The notes below the pieces were generated by a model. The model was not told where the DNA came from. It did no database searches and saw nothing but the letters and a program-made list of their open reading frames with translations. From Paracyclopina nana (Eukaryota; Arthropoda; Copepoda; Cyclopoida; Cyclopettidae), in contig JAGUCH010000001.1 of the NCBI GenBank assembly GCA_019096065.1, forward strand, positions 6,944,001-7,008,000: 64,000 nt of DNA, in the 5' to 3' direction. Made by a program: the position numbers and the translations under genes. This document shows positions 22,257-37,200 of this stretch, piece after piece. How positions within the stretch are numbered: the stretch's first letter is position 1; the number at the start of each line of letters is the position of its first letter.

Positions 22257-25200
22257 ATGTTGTGCTCAAGAAGTTCCTTTCCATTGCTATTATTAGTTTT
22301 CATCGCAGCCTGGCGAAGAGGTAAGGATTTCATTGATTGTTTCATGATCACGACAAGCCAATTCAGGAAAACTGCATTCAATTATGTTTCTCAAAAGAGC
22401 AATTTTAAATTATTGACGATGATTAAAGCTTAAAAGATGCAGTACTTACCATTCGGCACGCACTTATTTGATACTACGAAAAAGTGCCAACGAAATGTAG
22501 TATCAATATTTCCTCATGAGCTTTCAGATTTGGATTTTATTGCAGCCTTAAATTGGCTGTTACGTTGTAAGCTCCGGCTTACCAACACCTGCCTAGAATG
22601 CATTATTTGCGCCAGAGTGCAATGGCTACAAGTGATGCAAAAAGTGCCAAGAGTTAGGGATAAAGTGCATGCAGGATATGCATGAGAATATGTGAGATGA
22701 ATGGAGTTTACCAAGTAAGGTTATAATAGTCCAATTCTCTTGTTACTCGAAAACTTCGCCATATTAATGAATTAGTTGATTAAGTACTTCAAGAGAATCA
22801 CAAAAGGAACTATGCACTCAAGGTTCCACGGAGCTCTCAGCACATTAAAAGCGCATTTTCCATCAGAAAGTCATTAATTGTTCCTTAGCAAATCACCCGA
22901 AGGATGAAAGAAAGCCGCCTACCGTCCGTCGAGGCTTTCGTTTTAATTTTTGGCTTTTAGCATGCCGTTCGTCGTCATTCGGAACAATGAAATGCTGCCA
23001 CATGAGCCAGCCTCGAGATTGCAAGCTATCTGCCTCGAATGCACGCGAATAATAGCAGATGGATACTGTACAAAGAGCAAAAACTTGGTAGCACAAAAAT
23101 TAATGACCTTATTAATGAGGTCGCTGGATCATGTAATAAATAACCAGGTTCTTAGTGTGAAATTAGCCTGTCAGAACCAGTTATTTACACGTGTGCGTGT
23201 GCATCTATGATGATTTTGAGGCCATTTTTCACGAACCACTCTTCATGGTGGTGATCTACTATTTATTGGCTTCTATTGCTAATCGACGCGTCGCTGCACC
23301 AAGCGACCGCACAAACGCGAACGGCAAAAACTATACTCTAGTGGCTTTTTTAGACCTAAATCACTCTGGCCAATCAATTTAGCAGATCTAATAATTTGCT
23401 CGAGGTGAGCCGTGGGTTTTCTCGAGCCTTGAGCTTGATTCTGTTTGTATCAAAGCTTCAAAAATATCCTTCGCAATGGGCTTTCTGAGCATGCGGCAGA
23501 TATGCGATCATAAAATGTCCCAGATTCAGGCGAGTTGGTTTGGGCTGTATGACTACACTCGATATTGCATATGAAAAGAAAGAGCAAATTGGCTTTTTGT
23601 GAAACAGTAGGCAATTTTGTCCAGGTTTCAACAATCACGTCCTAACATAAAATAGCGAGCTAATGGAGCTTTCGACCTCTAAATTCAAAGAATCCCACCT
23701 GGCCCCAAAGGAACCAACCGCTTTTTCTACATGTTGAGCACTTAGAAGTTCGTACCTTTTTTCAATGTTCTCCGTAGTTGTACACTGTAGACAATTTGTG
23801 GTAAGTGACTTTATGCCTTATAATACGTACCATGCACATAATACAAGGTGGGAAAAAAGTAATGTAGACGATGCGTTTGTGATACAAATATTAGCTTTTT
23901 CATGACCTTGGAGCATTAGGGATTTGAGAATGCTAGCCATAATATGATACCATGATGCCTTCCAAGTTACTGAGAAGCCTCTCTACGTTTTCCTACTCAA
24001 GGCCAAAAATGATAACTATTTAAAAAGTTTGGCTTGTCTTGATCTATGAACTACTTGTGACGGGGCTGTCAAGGCAGATCAAGGAGGGTTATGCCTACAG
24101 TAGAAAAACAAGAATTGCAGCAGATTTCAACATGTGGCCTTGACAAAAGCGAAAAATTCAGTAATTTCGCTTCTTCCAGTGGATGAAAAATGTGTTGCGC
24201 AAAACCTGGGGATAATTATGCGTTAATTAGGCGATTGAGTGCTAGTGGCAGCCGACAAAACAGTAGGTCTTATTAAAAAGAAATGCTTCTGACAGAGTTT
24301 TGATGCCAACGCATGGTAAGGCTCAGAAAACGCTTACCTTTCGTGCACTCAAAGCATAAATAGAATATGCCTTTTTTAAATGCCTCGTGTTGAAGCTTTC
24401 CCTTTAATCAAGCTGACTTTAAGGCTTAAAGTTATCTTAAAACTTTATGCAAATTGGAAAGCGGCAGCCTTTTTAAAAGCCAACTGGAAGTGCTCCCTTT
24501 TTCACGAACCGGCCAGAGCTGAATTTTATTCGCAACTTTTTTTGCTTTGTGAATTCTCTAAGAGGAATTGTAAGCGAAAACTTTTGCCCTTTACCTTCTT
24601 CCAATAGTTGCATAACAGCCTTTTTCACGTATATTTCGCCTTGAATTTTATAGTGAAAGCTTTCTTATGTTTGAGATGTCGGTGTGGTGACCTCTGGGTC
24701 CTCTCTTTACTCAATCACGTCAATTTTGATTATGCTAGTATAGGAGTTGTAGCTGTGTATTGATCAGTTTTTCCATTTTCGGCCAATTCCCATGACAAAT
24801 TACACCAATAATTCAACATGAAGACTAATTACAAAATCCAATCATGAGTCGTAACAAAATTCTGCAATCTGCTTGAAACACGTATTGACCCAAATCTAGT
24901 TTGCCATTGTACTCAAGTGCTCGATGCCATAATTCTCCTTGACCAAGTAAAGGAAACGAGATGTAGGCGCGCAATAATCATGATAATCGCATTGTACCAT
25001 TTGTATGCGCATATAAGAAACCACCACCATATGTATTGTCCTTGATTTGATCATTCTCACGCGCACCTTAATTAGATTGGGATCTCTTACTCTATCGCTG
25101 TCTCACTCTCGTTTTTGCGTTGTCGCCTAGCTTTTTCCAATTTTCTAGATAAGTAATGGCAGCTCAAGTTGCGAGAGGCGTAAGAAAATAGGAATCTGTT

Positions 25201-28200
25201 TTCTCATGAGCCAAGGCTTTTTTTGTGGCACAAGAACCGTCCCAGATTAAAGCAAGAAATACTTGAAAATGTCGCAACAAAAAGGTCAGTGCATGGAAAG
25301 TATTAGGGAAGAGCGCATAAATAGATTAGTGGATAGGGTTAGAATCAATCAAAACAAATGCAATGAGGAGGGCCGGATCCGTGGAAGTTGATTTTCGTGT
25401 TGACCTCTTTAGTAGGTATATTCTGGCTACGCACAAATGGACATGTCTTTAACCCAGGTGCATTTTGCCTTACTAATGGACCTGTTAATGTCGGCTGACA
25501 GCGAAGGGGTGCATGAAGGTCTTCTCTATTGTGGTTATTCGATCAATTTACCCTTCAAGCAGGAGAAAAGCAACCGGAAGGGGAAAAGTTTCCTTGAGGT
25601 ATCCAAGACTTTCCTCGTAGCCATTAAAAATGCTGGATTGCCACATAAAAAGTGCCATTTTCTACCTTTGAGTACCAATCTGGATAAGACCCCCTTTACA
25701 AGTCTCTTCTTTTTGCAAGAGTTGGTAGTTTTTGTGACCGCACAGCGATAGACGAAGTACATTTGTTTTTCAGATGTTGCCCTGCGAAGATTTCATGTTT
25801 TAACACTAAAAGCTAGACTTGGTATATGGCACCTTACTTCAAAAGAATATTGTCAAACAACAACTGAGGACTTTCTTCTCCACTCAACTCACTTTGAGAA
25901 GTGGATAATATATCATAACCACAAAGTGGTGAAGGAGTTTTTTGACCCAGTTTTCTCTTTAACAAAACAAAGATTAATAGAGTCTCAATTTATCGTAAAG
26001 GTGCCCTACCAGCATAGTAGGTAAACAAACAAAAAAATCAACAATAGGAGTTTTTTGTTCAAATGCCAGCTGTTTTGGTGGGCAAGAACACTAATGCCCT
26101 GTTCATCTACAAAGACAATTTCTGGCTTAGTCTCTTCTGGAGATTTCATAGTGACCAAGCCACGGTCATTATCGATTCTTATGTAGTTCCATCGCAACCT
26201 ACTCAGTACATAAGAAACGATAATGACCGTGGCTTGGTCACTATGAAATCTCCAGAAGAGACTAAGCCTCTGTCGTAATTTCAGGAGTCTTACAAAAATT
26301 TGTCGTTATTCTATAACGACAAAAACTGTCTTAAGTCAGCGTAAGACCAGTCGTTAGCGTACGATTTGGGTAAGCGCGTTGACCAAGTTAAGCGCATGCT
26401 AGCTAGGGCTAACTAAATCAATTTTTATTTGCCTTTGTTCAGGGGCTTACTTCAAACCTTCCTTTGGTTTAGTGTGTCCTAACGTAAGAATGAGTCTTAC
26501 AGCAAGTAAAGCCGGCCTGCTAGGGCCGACTAAAACATTCTGCTAGGTCTGTCACAAGAGGGGATTCTTTCCAAAGTTGCATTAGTTTAGTCAATCCTAG
26601 AGGGATCGCTAAAGTTCTTACAAGCTACGACAGCTAATAGAAATTCGTGGAGTTACGACAACTTTTTCCGTAAGGTAGGACAAGAAAGTTACGAAAAAAT
26701 AGAGTAGATGAACAGGGCATAAAAGCATTAATGTCACCTCAAGTCCAGGCTAGATCCATAGTCGGTGCAATATCAACAACAGCTGAGCAGTCAAGGGGCT
26801 TATGAACGCACATAAAGATAATTTGGCTGCAAAAGTACTCTTTTTAGATTTGATATCGCAAACCTAATGAGAGCTGCGTGAGTGTGTTGTGTATGCTACT
26901 ATATACATGTATTAGCTAAATGTTTTGCCGCAGTGTAGCCAAAGGAATTTGTTTTGCGTCATTCACACAAGCCAGCCAAGAATAAGAGAAGCCCAAAAGC
27001 TTTTTTGGGAGCACAGTGTTGATTATTTTGTCAGAATGGGGGAAGCTGGCGGCTGTCGGTCAGCTGTATGAAGTAAACAGTTCTTCCTCGCTGATCATTC
27101 AATGCAGAAAGGCGAACAAGAAGAAGAAAAGACTACTGGTATTCAATATAAGAGGAGTGCTAATCTAATGTTCTACAACCACCCCCACCATGCTTGACCT
27201 ACTTTTCTTTCGCTGATCTGACTGGCCTCCTGAAATAGGCACTAGCTTTAATAATCGGAAAACAATGGCAAAAATGTAGCAACTGGTTTTTCTAACAGCC
27301 TACGGTAGAAGGTAAAAGGCTTACTTAAGAGGCACAATTTTAGCTCTTCCAGAAGGCCAATAAATAGATTTGCCATTTCTTTTGGTGTAATATGCCTCAA
27401 TAATACAGTTAAGTAATGCAGAAGCAGCCGACTTGCTAGGGCCTCATGATTTTCGCCATGATAACAGCCATTATTTTAGCGTCTATTGCGCTGCTGGGTA
27501 ATAAATCATTTTTCGAGACATGCCATATTTGTGTGACACCAAAATTCCTCAGTAAACTGACACGAATTGCTAAAGAAGTTATTTGCCTTACATAAAGATT
27601 GATAATGATTTGTGTGTCGTACTTAGTGGGGATCATTCATCAGGATATTACTAAATACGAAAAATCTTTCTAGAGCTACAATACAAGCAGTATCCATAAC
27701 AATAAAGTTTTTAGGCGACATTGAATACATTATTTCCTTGGGTGCATAGTCAGCACTCAGCTGTTTTGCTATTTGTCCCTAGTTTTGCAAAAAAAACAAG
27801 TCGGACAACACTTTTGTCTACAGCCGTCTTGCATGCATTGGTTATAAACAACTGCAAAGGAAAAAACCCATAATAAACTACCATAAAAGTGCCATATTAG
27901 CATCTAGAATTTCTGGCTCTTTTCCACTCGCGCAGGTTAGAGTGAAATCCCTTTCGAGAGCAGAAATAGACCCATAAATCTGGGCTCAATGGCGAGAACA
28001 AAAGTTCCTATGCAATGGGTGCCTGAACCTCAAATCGCCCGAAGTGAGAAGAAAAAGGTGGAGTGAGGCAACCCGGATTTTAAAAAGAGTCTTCTTTGAA
28101 ACCACTTTGCTAATAAAACGTTTCTGGCTTGGACGCGTCTTTCCCCTTGGTGCTGACAAATAACGAAAGTAGCTAGTTCGAAAATTTACGCACAAAAGAG

Positions 28201-31200
28201 ACCTACTTGTCATCTCAAGATGGCATTTCCTTCAGGTGACCCAGAAAGACTTGCAGAAGAATACAGGAACAGAAAGGTCAGCTTGCTAAAAGGGCTTTTT
28301 CGCTAGCCATCACGAAAAAATTGATGAGATACCGCACGTGCATAAGAGTATGGCAACCATGAGTTTATGATAAGAGCACGCGCATTTCGTGAATACAGCT
28401 GTTTAGCAGGGGAAATGATATTTTTCATCAAGAGAAAGTAGCTAATAGTTCGATGAATTCGTCTAAATCAACGGGAAAATCTTGACAGATCCCAAGTGCT
28501 TATGCTTACTATGTGGGAGCAAAAAGTCTGCAAAAGCTTTCTTCGTCTACCTATTATTTATTTTAGCTCTTGGAAAACCTTGGTAAGCTTGCTTATTTCG
28601 CGTTGTATGAAATTGTGCAAAGAAGATTTACAAGACTCGACTACCCTACTTTCAGAAAGAGTCTTCACATTTTAATTGAATCAAGATACGTAATGTTCAA
28701 CTTTTTCCACAAATAACCGTGGCTCTTCAGCCAAGTTATGCCGGCATTTTTCCCACACATTTTCATTTTTGCTCTAGCTCTTAACAAACCCTACGGTAGA
28801 TTAACTTTTATTGGGCAACCAAAAGCTTGAGATTTGAATAGTGACAATCATTGACCTGAATTTCTGCCTTGGCAGTCAACCATGTTGTCTTTAGTGTCGC
28901 ATAAAACTCTGAGCCATATAGCCAGAGGGGAGGCTTTCCGAATTTCGAATTAGCCATAATCTTCGGTGCTAGTTTTTGGCTGCTCGACTGTTGGCGCCAT
29001 TTCCCATTAGGTACCCTTTTTTAGCTTGATAAAGAACAAAGATGTCTTTTTCTCAACCTATTGTCTTAGGGAAATTGCGCAGACAACTGGAGGCTGGAGC
29101 AGCCCAGATTTCTTGTTATTTTTCTCCCTTCCTACGCTCCGGAAATCAGGACAGAGAGAGCGAAAAAAATGGCAAAAATATTCCCAACAGTTTGTCACAT
29201 GTCAAAACAGGTGGTTTCCCTGTAAAGATCCCGGAGCTTTTCCACTCGAGAACATTTCGTAGATGTTGACACTTTTTTCATACCCTCCTTCAATACAAGT
29301 GCAGCACGTTTCTGTATTGTGTGTGTATTCAGTTCTGGTGTGGTTCAGACCATTAAGGATTCCAGACCTGGATCCAAAAATATATGCTATATCGCTTGAT
29401 TGACTGACGCGGAAATTAGTGCATTAATTGTGGCCGATGCCGATGTCGGCAGTTTGTAGCAGTAACTTTTTCGAGCCTAGCAAAATCTGGCTAGCTTAAA
29501 TATGGTCAAAATGGATTTCAAGTTATAGCGTGGAAAAATGGCGAAACTGCTGCAAAACTTACTATGCAAATTGGAGCCCCATGTCTGAATGGAATCGACA
29601 ATAGTCGGATAGTAGTGCGACAAAACTGGGGCAGATCATCAATAATCGAGGAGGATCAGGAGCTGTGTAGTGGAGGGATCAGGATGTAGATTTTTTCATG
29701 GGGTTTTGCTCTCTTCCCCTCCAAGTAATTGCCTTTGTATCAATCCCACCGTAGGGGGCTGCTTTTATGATGATCAGCATATGTGAAGAAAATAGCTGTC
29801 AAATGTTGACACATCACATCACGTTTCACCTTCCGGCTGAATATTGGCTGGATATTGAAAAAGATGGGAAATTGAGCCCCATTCCTGAGAGATCTACTGA
29901 AATCGCCTCATTAGCAAGGTTTACATCAGTTCATTCACTTTTGTTTTGCCATTTTTCCTCCTTGAGAATAACCATTTCCGCATGGAGGCTCTTTCGAGCA
30001 ACGAAGGATAGACAAGCAGCATAAGTTTCTCTAAATAAGTCTCAGCGCAATTTCATGTTTTGCTTTCCACTTGGCTTGATGTGAAACTGTGCAGATCAAA
30101 GACTGACTGACAAGAACTCAATCTTCCATCTACTTTGACGAGTTTGTGCACAAATAGTACCACCACCGCAAAGTTGTCTCCACGAAACCAGGAAATTATT
30201 GCTAAACGATTTCAGGCTGTACTTTCCGAATAAACTTGATGTACTCAAGTGTCTCTCAAAAGAGAAAGAAAAATCCCGAATATGCTAGCATTCCCGATGT
30301 TTCTGCATGTCACTGTTGTCGAAATGGAAACTGAACTAGCTGAGTGAGGGAGAAAAGTTTGCTTGTTTCGGGCCCACATCTTTTGTAGGTTGACAGTCAG
30401 GCATCCGTCTTTTGTGAGGACCCTAAATCTGCTGCTAAAGATCAATAGTTCTGTATCAACCACCAACTTCTCTAAGGCAACTATCATTTTCTTTGATGTG
30501 GAGTGCTTGTCTGATTTAGTGCATCTTCGTGGTGCAGCCGGGCAGCCTTGAAACAGAACAACTTCTCGTTTTCTTCAAACAGCAAAAATTGCTGGAAATT
30601 GCGAGGGGGAGATGAAGCAGCGAGAGCGATCAAACAGACCGTCATCTCATCTCAGACCAGCAGTCCCACATCATACTCAATTTACTTTGCTTGCACCACG
30701 GTATTGAGGCGCTTGCTTGGTAAGCATTTTTAGAAAGCAGGGCAAGAACGACCCCAAGGGGGGTTGAAAAGCATGTCACAGCATATAGCATCTCTTTGAT
30801 TATAATGAGTGCAAGCTGACCCAAATTCCGGACCTACTCGGTGCAATAGGCTTTTTCGCAAAATGGCCATGAGCTAACATTAGAGGGACATTAATGGCAT
30901 ACAGGGGAAGATATCTGAGCGTCATCACCTTCGCATGAGCTTTCTAATTGGGTCATGGACAGAAATGGTAATGAGACTACATTGAATAAAAAGCTTCCAC
31001 GCACCTAGCTAATAGAAGCAAAGGCCGCACACTCTCACACGTGGTGCAATTGACCTTAGCCATCTATCTTGGTATGGACAGGAATCATGGTTTTGTGACC
31101 ATGCATACAAATGTGAGAAAGGACTGCAGTGATAGAGCCAGGCTTCTCGGGATGATGGTCAGAATAGGTAAGGAACATGTGGCAAAGGAGCATCAATGCC

Positions 31201-34200
31201 GACTTCGAGGTAATGACCCTTTTCTTGCATGCAACAACTGCTTCTAAAGATTCCATGGAAATCAAGGCCAACCGCAACAGAACAGCAAACGTAGACGATT
31301 ACCCGCGAATGAGCTGTTTGAAGTTGCCACAACTTTTGACAAACCATGCAGGACAAAATTCATCATAGAGCGCTTAATTCGGCCAAAAGAATTTGAACTA
31401 TGAGGTATACTTCCACAGCTATGCTCTTCTAAAGTGCTGCAGCTATCCTGAAAAGTTTTTGGTGGTTTACGCCCACTTTAATTACTCGCAGCAGCGACAA
31501 AGTTTGCGCAGAAACTGCGTAAACTTACTGTGATTACTAATGTCTACCACGTGTAGTACCATATGCACATAGCCTATAATAAAGTCCCAAGCCATATAAA
31601 AAACTCAAGTGCTACAATAAGCTGATTTCTCATAATATGGCTTCAAATGTCGCATTTTCAGAATCATAATGGCTTTCATAACTAACAGAGCTAATAAGTT
31701 TCCAGCTAGTCCCACATCTCACATTGTACCTATTAAGAAATAAAATAACTTGGTCTCAAAGAGACATAGTAAGGGAGTTTTCAGCAAGGAAAAATGATTT
31801 TGTTGTCAGGCTGGCACCAAGGCGAGGTGAAAAATGTTTGGTACTCAACTAGCTCGCGAAATTCCATCTATTTTTCGGTCACACTTGTTTGACGGCAAAA
31901 TTGGCAGGTAATTTGAGCTCAAACACAAAATTCCGCAAGATCTTGTTAAAGCTGTTTGAAACCTGAGAAGCACGCAAAGGCATATTGAAATTAGTTGGCA
32001 GTACCACAGAAAATGCTTCCTAAATATTACTGGAAATGACTAAACGCAGGAAGAAGGAACAAGTTAGCAAGAACAATGCTAAGATGGTATTTTACCAAGT
32101 TTCCCCAACGATGCGGTGCAGTGTAGCATTGGGAATAAATGGCGCATGCAACTATTAAGCTTCCTCCTCAATAGATCCCTGATTGCCTTCACCACTCTTC
32201 CACGATCAGCGATTGTGTCCCTTATTCGTACCACAGCTAGCTAGCAGGCCTCCTCTACAACTAGTAGTCACTTACCTCTTTCTTTCCATGTCTGAGGAAG
32301 GGAAGACCTCATCTCACAAACTTGGGAGTAGAATTCTGATCTGGGGCCTCATAAGTTGCTTCAAGGCAGCTGAAAGAGATCCAGACTAACTTATTAACGT
32401 AAATTCAGTTTTGCAACAACGCAAGGGAAAGAAAAATAAAGCATTGAAAAGGGGGCCCTGGAATCGAAATGCTTCCATTGCTGGTTTGAGATTCCAGAAG
32501 GATTCTGTTTTACTTTAGAAAGTAAGGAGGGTATCGACGAGCATCGTTGCAGTAGCTTCTAACTCAGTAAAGCACCGGCTGCACAAGTTTAACTGACCTG
32601 AAAACCCAATAAGGCTGACCTTCAGTTAACTGCAAGCCCAGATTGAACTTGTAAAAAAGACCAATCCTTGAAGCTTGAAGAGAGGACGAAACAGGAGCCA
32701 AAATTCCAGGACTTCAACTTTCGCTCTTCCTCGTAAAATTCCTTGCTCATTCGAAAATGTTGTAGTTTTAAGGTACTAATAATTTCAGCAGCACACAGTA
32801 AGATAGGCTTTTAATTCTCACATTCGATTCGATCACACATTCACAGTTTCACACTTCTTTTTCCATTAATTAGCTGAGACTGTTTACGTTAGCAAGCTAA
32901 ATGCCATCTATAATAAACGAAAAAAGATCCGAAAGTGCCACTTTTTATCTTGTTTTATTTGAAGGGAACTGGCAACCCCTCACCGATTCTTTGTTTTTGT
33001 TTTGATACTTAGTAGTCTACGCCTCTCTGCGCTAGCGCTGTGAGCCTGAATGGCGAGTGGTGAAATTGAATTGTGTTAACGAAAAAACTCTTTTAATCTT
33101 GATTTTTTGTTGGAAGCTTGCTCAAACCAACTTGGTGAATCAGCCATTTTTGAGGCGCCAACGGTATGGCCTCCATCTTGGAGAAATTAGAGAAGTACTG
33201 AAGTGGAGCTGAAAGGAGCTCTGAAAAAACTGAAAGCAGCTCCGACTCAGCTCGAGTTGTGCATTTTGCACTTTTTGAAGATTTCTTTCAGTCCTTTATT
33301 GCACGAAGGCTGTTGTGAGAGAGTAGGCAGTTAAGCAACAGTGAAAATTACAAAATACTGCAGATGTGCGACCCAAAATTCGCGCGCATTACCATGGATT
33401 TTTCTGCCCATAAAACAGATTTTTCCTGGTTTTTTCGGGCCGTTAGATTGGCATATCTCAATTCACGCGGTTCTTCATAGCACTGCGATGCAGGAGATAT
33501 AGGCACTAATCCATGCAACTAGCACTTAGACATGCTTCTCCCGATTTTGTCCAAAAAGAGAGAGTTCATCGAATATTCTTCACCTAAACTCAATCTAGTT
33601 ATCGTAATTAGTAACGAAAAAAACAATAGGAGCCTTGATGAATATCATCTTGGTGAGTTGAGTATTTACCTTTTTAATGAAAGCCTTCTTAGCTGCCTTG
33701 AAGCTGGACTAGGTAAGACTTTCGGTTGGAATTTTCACGAATTACCACACTCTCTGAAGCCGAGATCAAACAACAGAACAAAAGAAAAATGCAGTCATTC
33801 TTAAAAGACCACAAGCTTTCTTCCCCCCGCTGCACCGCTAGCTGCTGCATTTATTGAGTTTTACTTTTCAGGGTCTGGATGGCAGGAGCAAATTTACCAG
33901 CAACAAGATGCTGCGCAGACAATGCCCAAAATTGGCAAATATCCAGAGCGCCAATTTGGCAATGATGCAGCCGTGGAACATGGCAAAAAGCTAAGGCATC
34001 AGTCGAAAAGTCCTGATTATTTCAAGAAAGTTGGTGTTACCCTTCACGGAATCAAGGGATCCGGAAATCCTTTCATAGATCCAGAGCTGAGCACCACAAA
34101 CCAATCAGTTGTGGTGGGAAAGCAAATCATAATGAGATGCCACATTGAGGATGCAGGAAACAAGTCGGTAAGCAACTATTGTTATATGAAAACAAATTTT

Positions 34201-37200
34201 TCTGTGACTTACGAAAAAATGCTGTCGGAATTCAAGATGTTTCTCTTGTAATGAAAATAGGCCCTGGGAGACTTCCTCAAGCTAAAGCTGCAGCAAATTG
34301 CAAAACTTAAATGTAGTAGAAGTATATTTGCTGTTCTAACTAGTTTACGCTTACAAAAGAAAAACTTTCAGGCTGGTCAGCTGAATGAGCCATGAACAAA
34401 GTTTATCTTCTCTTCTAGATTTGAAAGGAGAAATTAGAATATTCCAGGATAATTATTATGCTTCTTGGGCTACAACTCCGGATTTTTGACAGAGGATGAT
34501 AAAAGAGTGGGTGCTCTTTAAAACGGACACAATGTAGTGTTGTCTGTATTCAGGGCTTATTTTGGTCGTAATTTATGACTGGACAGAGGAACATACTAAG
34601 CGAACCTAGGCTAAGCAAGTCCTATATCAATTTTGGCAGATGTTGCATCCTTGTTCCTACATACAGCAAGTATTGCATTTGCGTGTGCGTAAGAGGCCAA
34701 ATCTAGGGAGGATCGATGGAAAGCATCGCAAATAGATTTATTAGGCACTTTCGTAATTGGTTTTCAAAGCCCAGTTAGTGCAAAAAATGGAAGGATTGGA
34801 ACCAAGACCGGATTGCCCGCTTCTCTCTAGGCAATTGTCTGCTCAAAAGACTGGGCTATTGGAATGTTACCTAATGGCCAAATGGCTCGTTACGTTGTAG
34901 CATTAATGTTGATGAAGTGATACGCGTACAACGTACACTGTTAGAGCTCGTTAATTGTGACTAAACTTCGTAAACTCCACATACATTTTGGTTCAGTGAC
35001 ATGATTTCGTCTTTTTTTTAGGTCTGATAAATCTGAGCACATTTTCCTGGACGTAATTTTATTCTACTGAAGTGTTGTTGCAGATAGCCACAGTTGGATA
35101 TGGCCAACTAGTTGGCACTGAGACCACACAGTCACTATCCTGCATTGCCTTCCTCCAGCTATTTTGCGCAAGATTAATTGCCGACTCTTCAAATTGGAAA
35201 TAGGACAAGCCAAGATAGCTCCTCATCAAGGATTTTTCTCTTGCCAATCACTTCTATGCGAACAATATTTGGCATTAAACACTGATTAGTATCTGTAGCC
35301 ATCCTCTTTTAGAAATGGCTACTTTTTTTCCTCTCGTGAGTTAGCTTTCGTAGGCAGGAGTATCAATTATGCATGAGCAAAAACCCGGACCTTTTGGGGT
35401 TAAGGCCTTCACCGTCGATGCTTTTTCTTGGAAACTTGGAGCACAGTTTTATGCCTGTTGAGATAGCAGAGAAAAAGCTAAATAAACTGGATGACATTTG
35501 CAAACTACATCGATAATTGCTTTCTTTTGGAGCTAAATTGAACGTTTTAAAATAGCCTCTTGATTCCGGTGAAGCAAATATTAGCCGATTTTTTGCTTGA
35601 GCTTTAATTGATTGCAACAGTCGCGGTCTTTCATCGTTTAAGATTGATCAATCGGGCAAAAAAGTATCGCGTTGCCAAATTGCTTTTTTGTGTGCCCCCA
35701 TATTGCTTTCACCTCATAAATAATTTGGGTTGCTAGTAATGTTAAGTGACGAAAAATGGCTTTGCAATCCTCATTTCGCCTATTTCACCGATACGTGCCC
35801 CGTTTTCCTTGAGTGCTTCTACAACCCACCAGCTCGTAATCCTTACTTTTTGGGCAAATCCGCCTAGCTGATTTCCTTAAGAAGCTATTCGTCGTCTTAC
35901 CTGAATTAGAATACCTCCATTGCATAACGAATACAAAAGAACCTCCATATACATGAAGGAACTTGCTTACGACCATACACAAACTTTTGCTAAGCTAATC
36001 AACCAATTCTGTCCCTAGATGGGTGCGAGACATTCAGACCAGTAAAGAAAGCAAGGTTTCATGACAAAACGTAACTTGAGGCGGAAAAAGCCACCTCAAG
36101 GCCAAGCTAAGCATTTTAGGCTACAAAAAGAAATTCAAAATGTCGAGCTAATGCCATTTACTTTCAGTTGGTGTTCTTTTTTCTTTAAATATCTAACGTT
36201 ACAGAATGGCTGTGACTTGAGCTACTCTTTTTTTGCTTAAGCACTTTTTGGCGCTTTCATAGACGCTAATAATGGCAAGTGGTGCATGACTGTCGAGGAA
36301 GTGAAAGCTTCAACACTTTTTTGTGGAGGTGTCACCGAAAAAGCTATTGCCATTCAAAACTGGAAGCGAGCCTTCATGGCCAATTGAATGACTGCTAATT
36401 CCTTATTTTATCGTAAGCCTTTCTTATCTCTCAATCACATCAAGTTCATTCATCTGCTTCTGCTATCTGTGGGAATATACGGAATCTTTGATTTATGCCA
36501 AATACGAGTTCATACCCCTATTTTTCATCCAATACTTGAATGATTGTTTCACATGTCTGTGTTTTAAGAATATGGCCATGTCTATGGTAACTTTACATTC
36601 GCCTTACTTAATTGGCTGAAAATCCTTTCAAATCATACATCCTTTTTTAGAAGCACTCATATGTTTGGTTTGAAGGATTTCTGTTTCGCTCTTGACGTTT
36701 TCCAGGCTGTAATTACTGCATGTTGAACAGTAGCGCTCTAGTAGACACATGTACATAGATACAAACGATTTGGCCAACCTTGGGCCTGCTTGCTTTTGGT
36801 ATCAACAAGCAAATGGCTCCTCCCGAAGCATGTTGAAGTACGAAAATGTGAATGTAAATTTCCTCTCGAAGAAGCATACTTCGGGAAGTAGTCCATTAAA
36901 GCAAAAGTTAGGTACCGTCAGTACGATACATAGTTGCCACTTGTGCTTTAATAAATGCCGGAAACGGAACAGGGTACATTGTAGGTGGTAAGATTCGTGA
37001 TTCAGCAAAACTAGAGCATTATGCTCCCTTATCAGAACGGAAAATTGCCATAAAAACATGAGTTTACTACAGCATTGCAATGTGGGTTATTTTTCAGAGT
37101 TAGCCAGGGGAACAATTTTTTAAACCAACGTTGCTACTCGGTTTCATGGCCTAAATCGCATTATTTCTAGGCTCCCTTGACAGTCATGAGTCATTTAGGA

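Larger units (their letters stand above)
22321..33871. other. Dpr intron 1
   Basis: An 11.6-kb intron. Apart from the TIR element at 26,092-26,722 and the hairpin inside it, I see no gene, RNA or repeat I can support. Short open frames such as one at 25,437-25,751 (104 codons) have no motifs. Enhancers for a neuronal gene would be expected here but cannot be read directly. Confidence 0.45.

Noticed and set aside
25437-25751. 104-codon frame in Dpr intron 1
   Set aside because: Starts with ATG but has no motif, no promoter and no splice partners. Its length is unremarkable for this composition.
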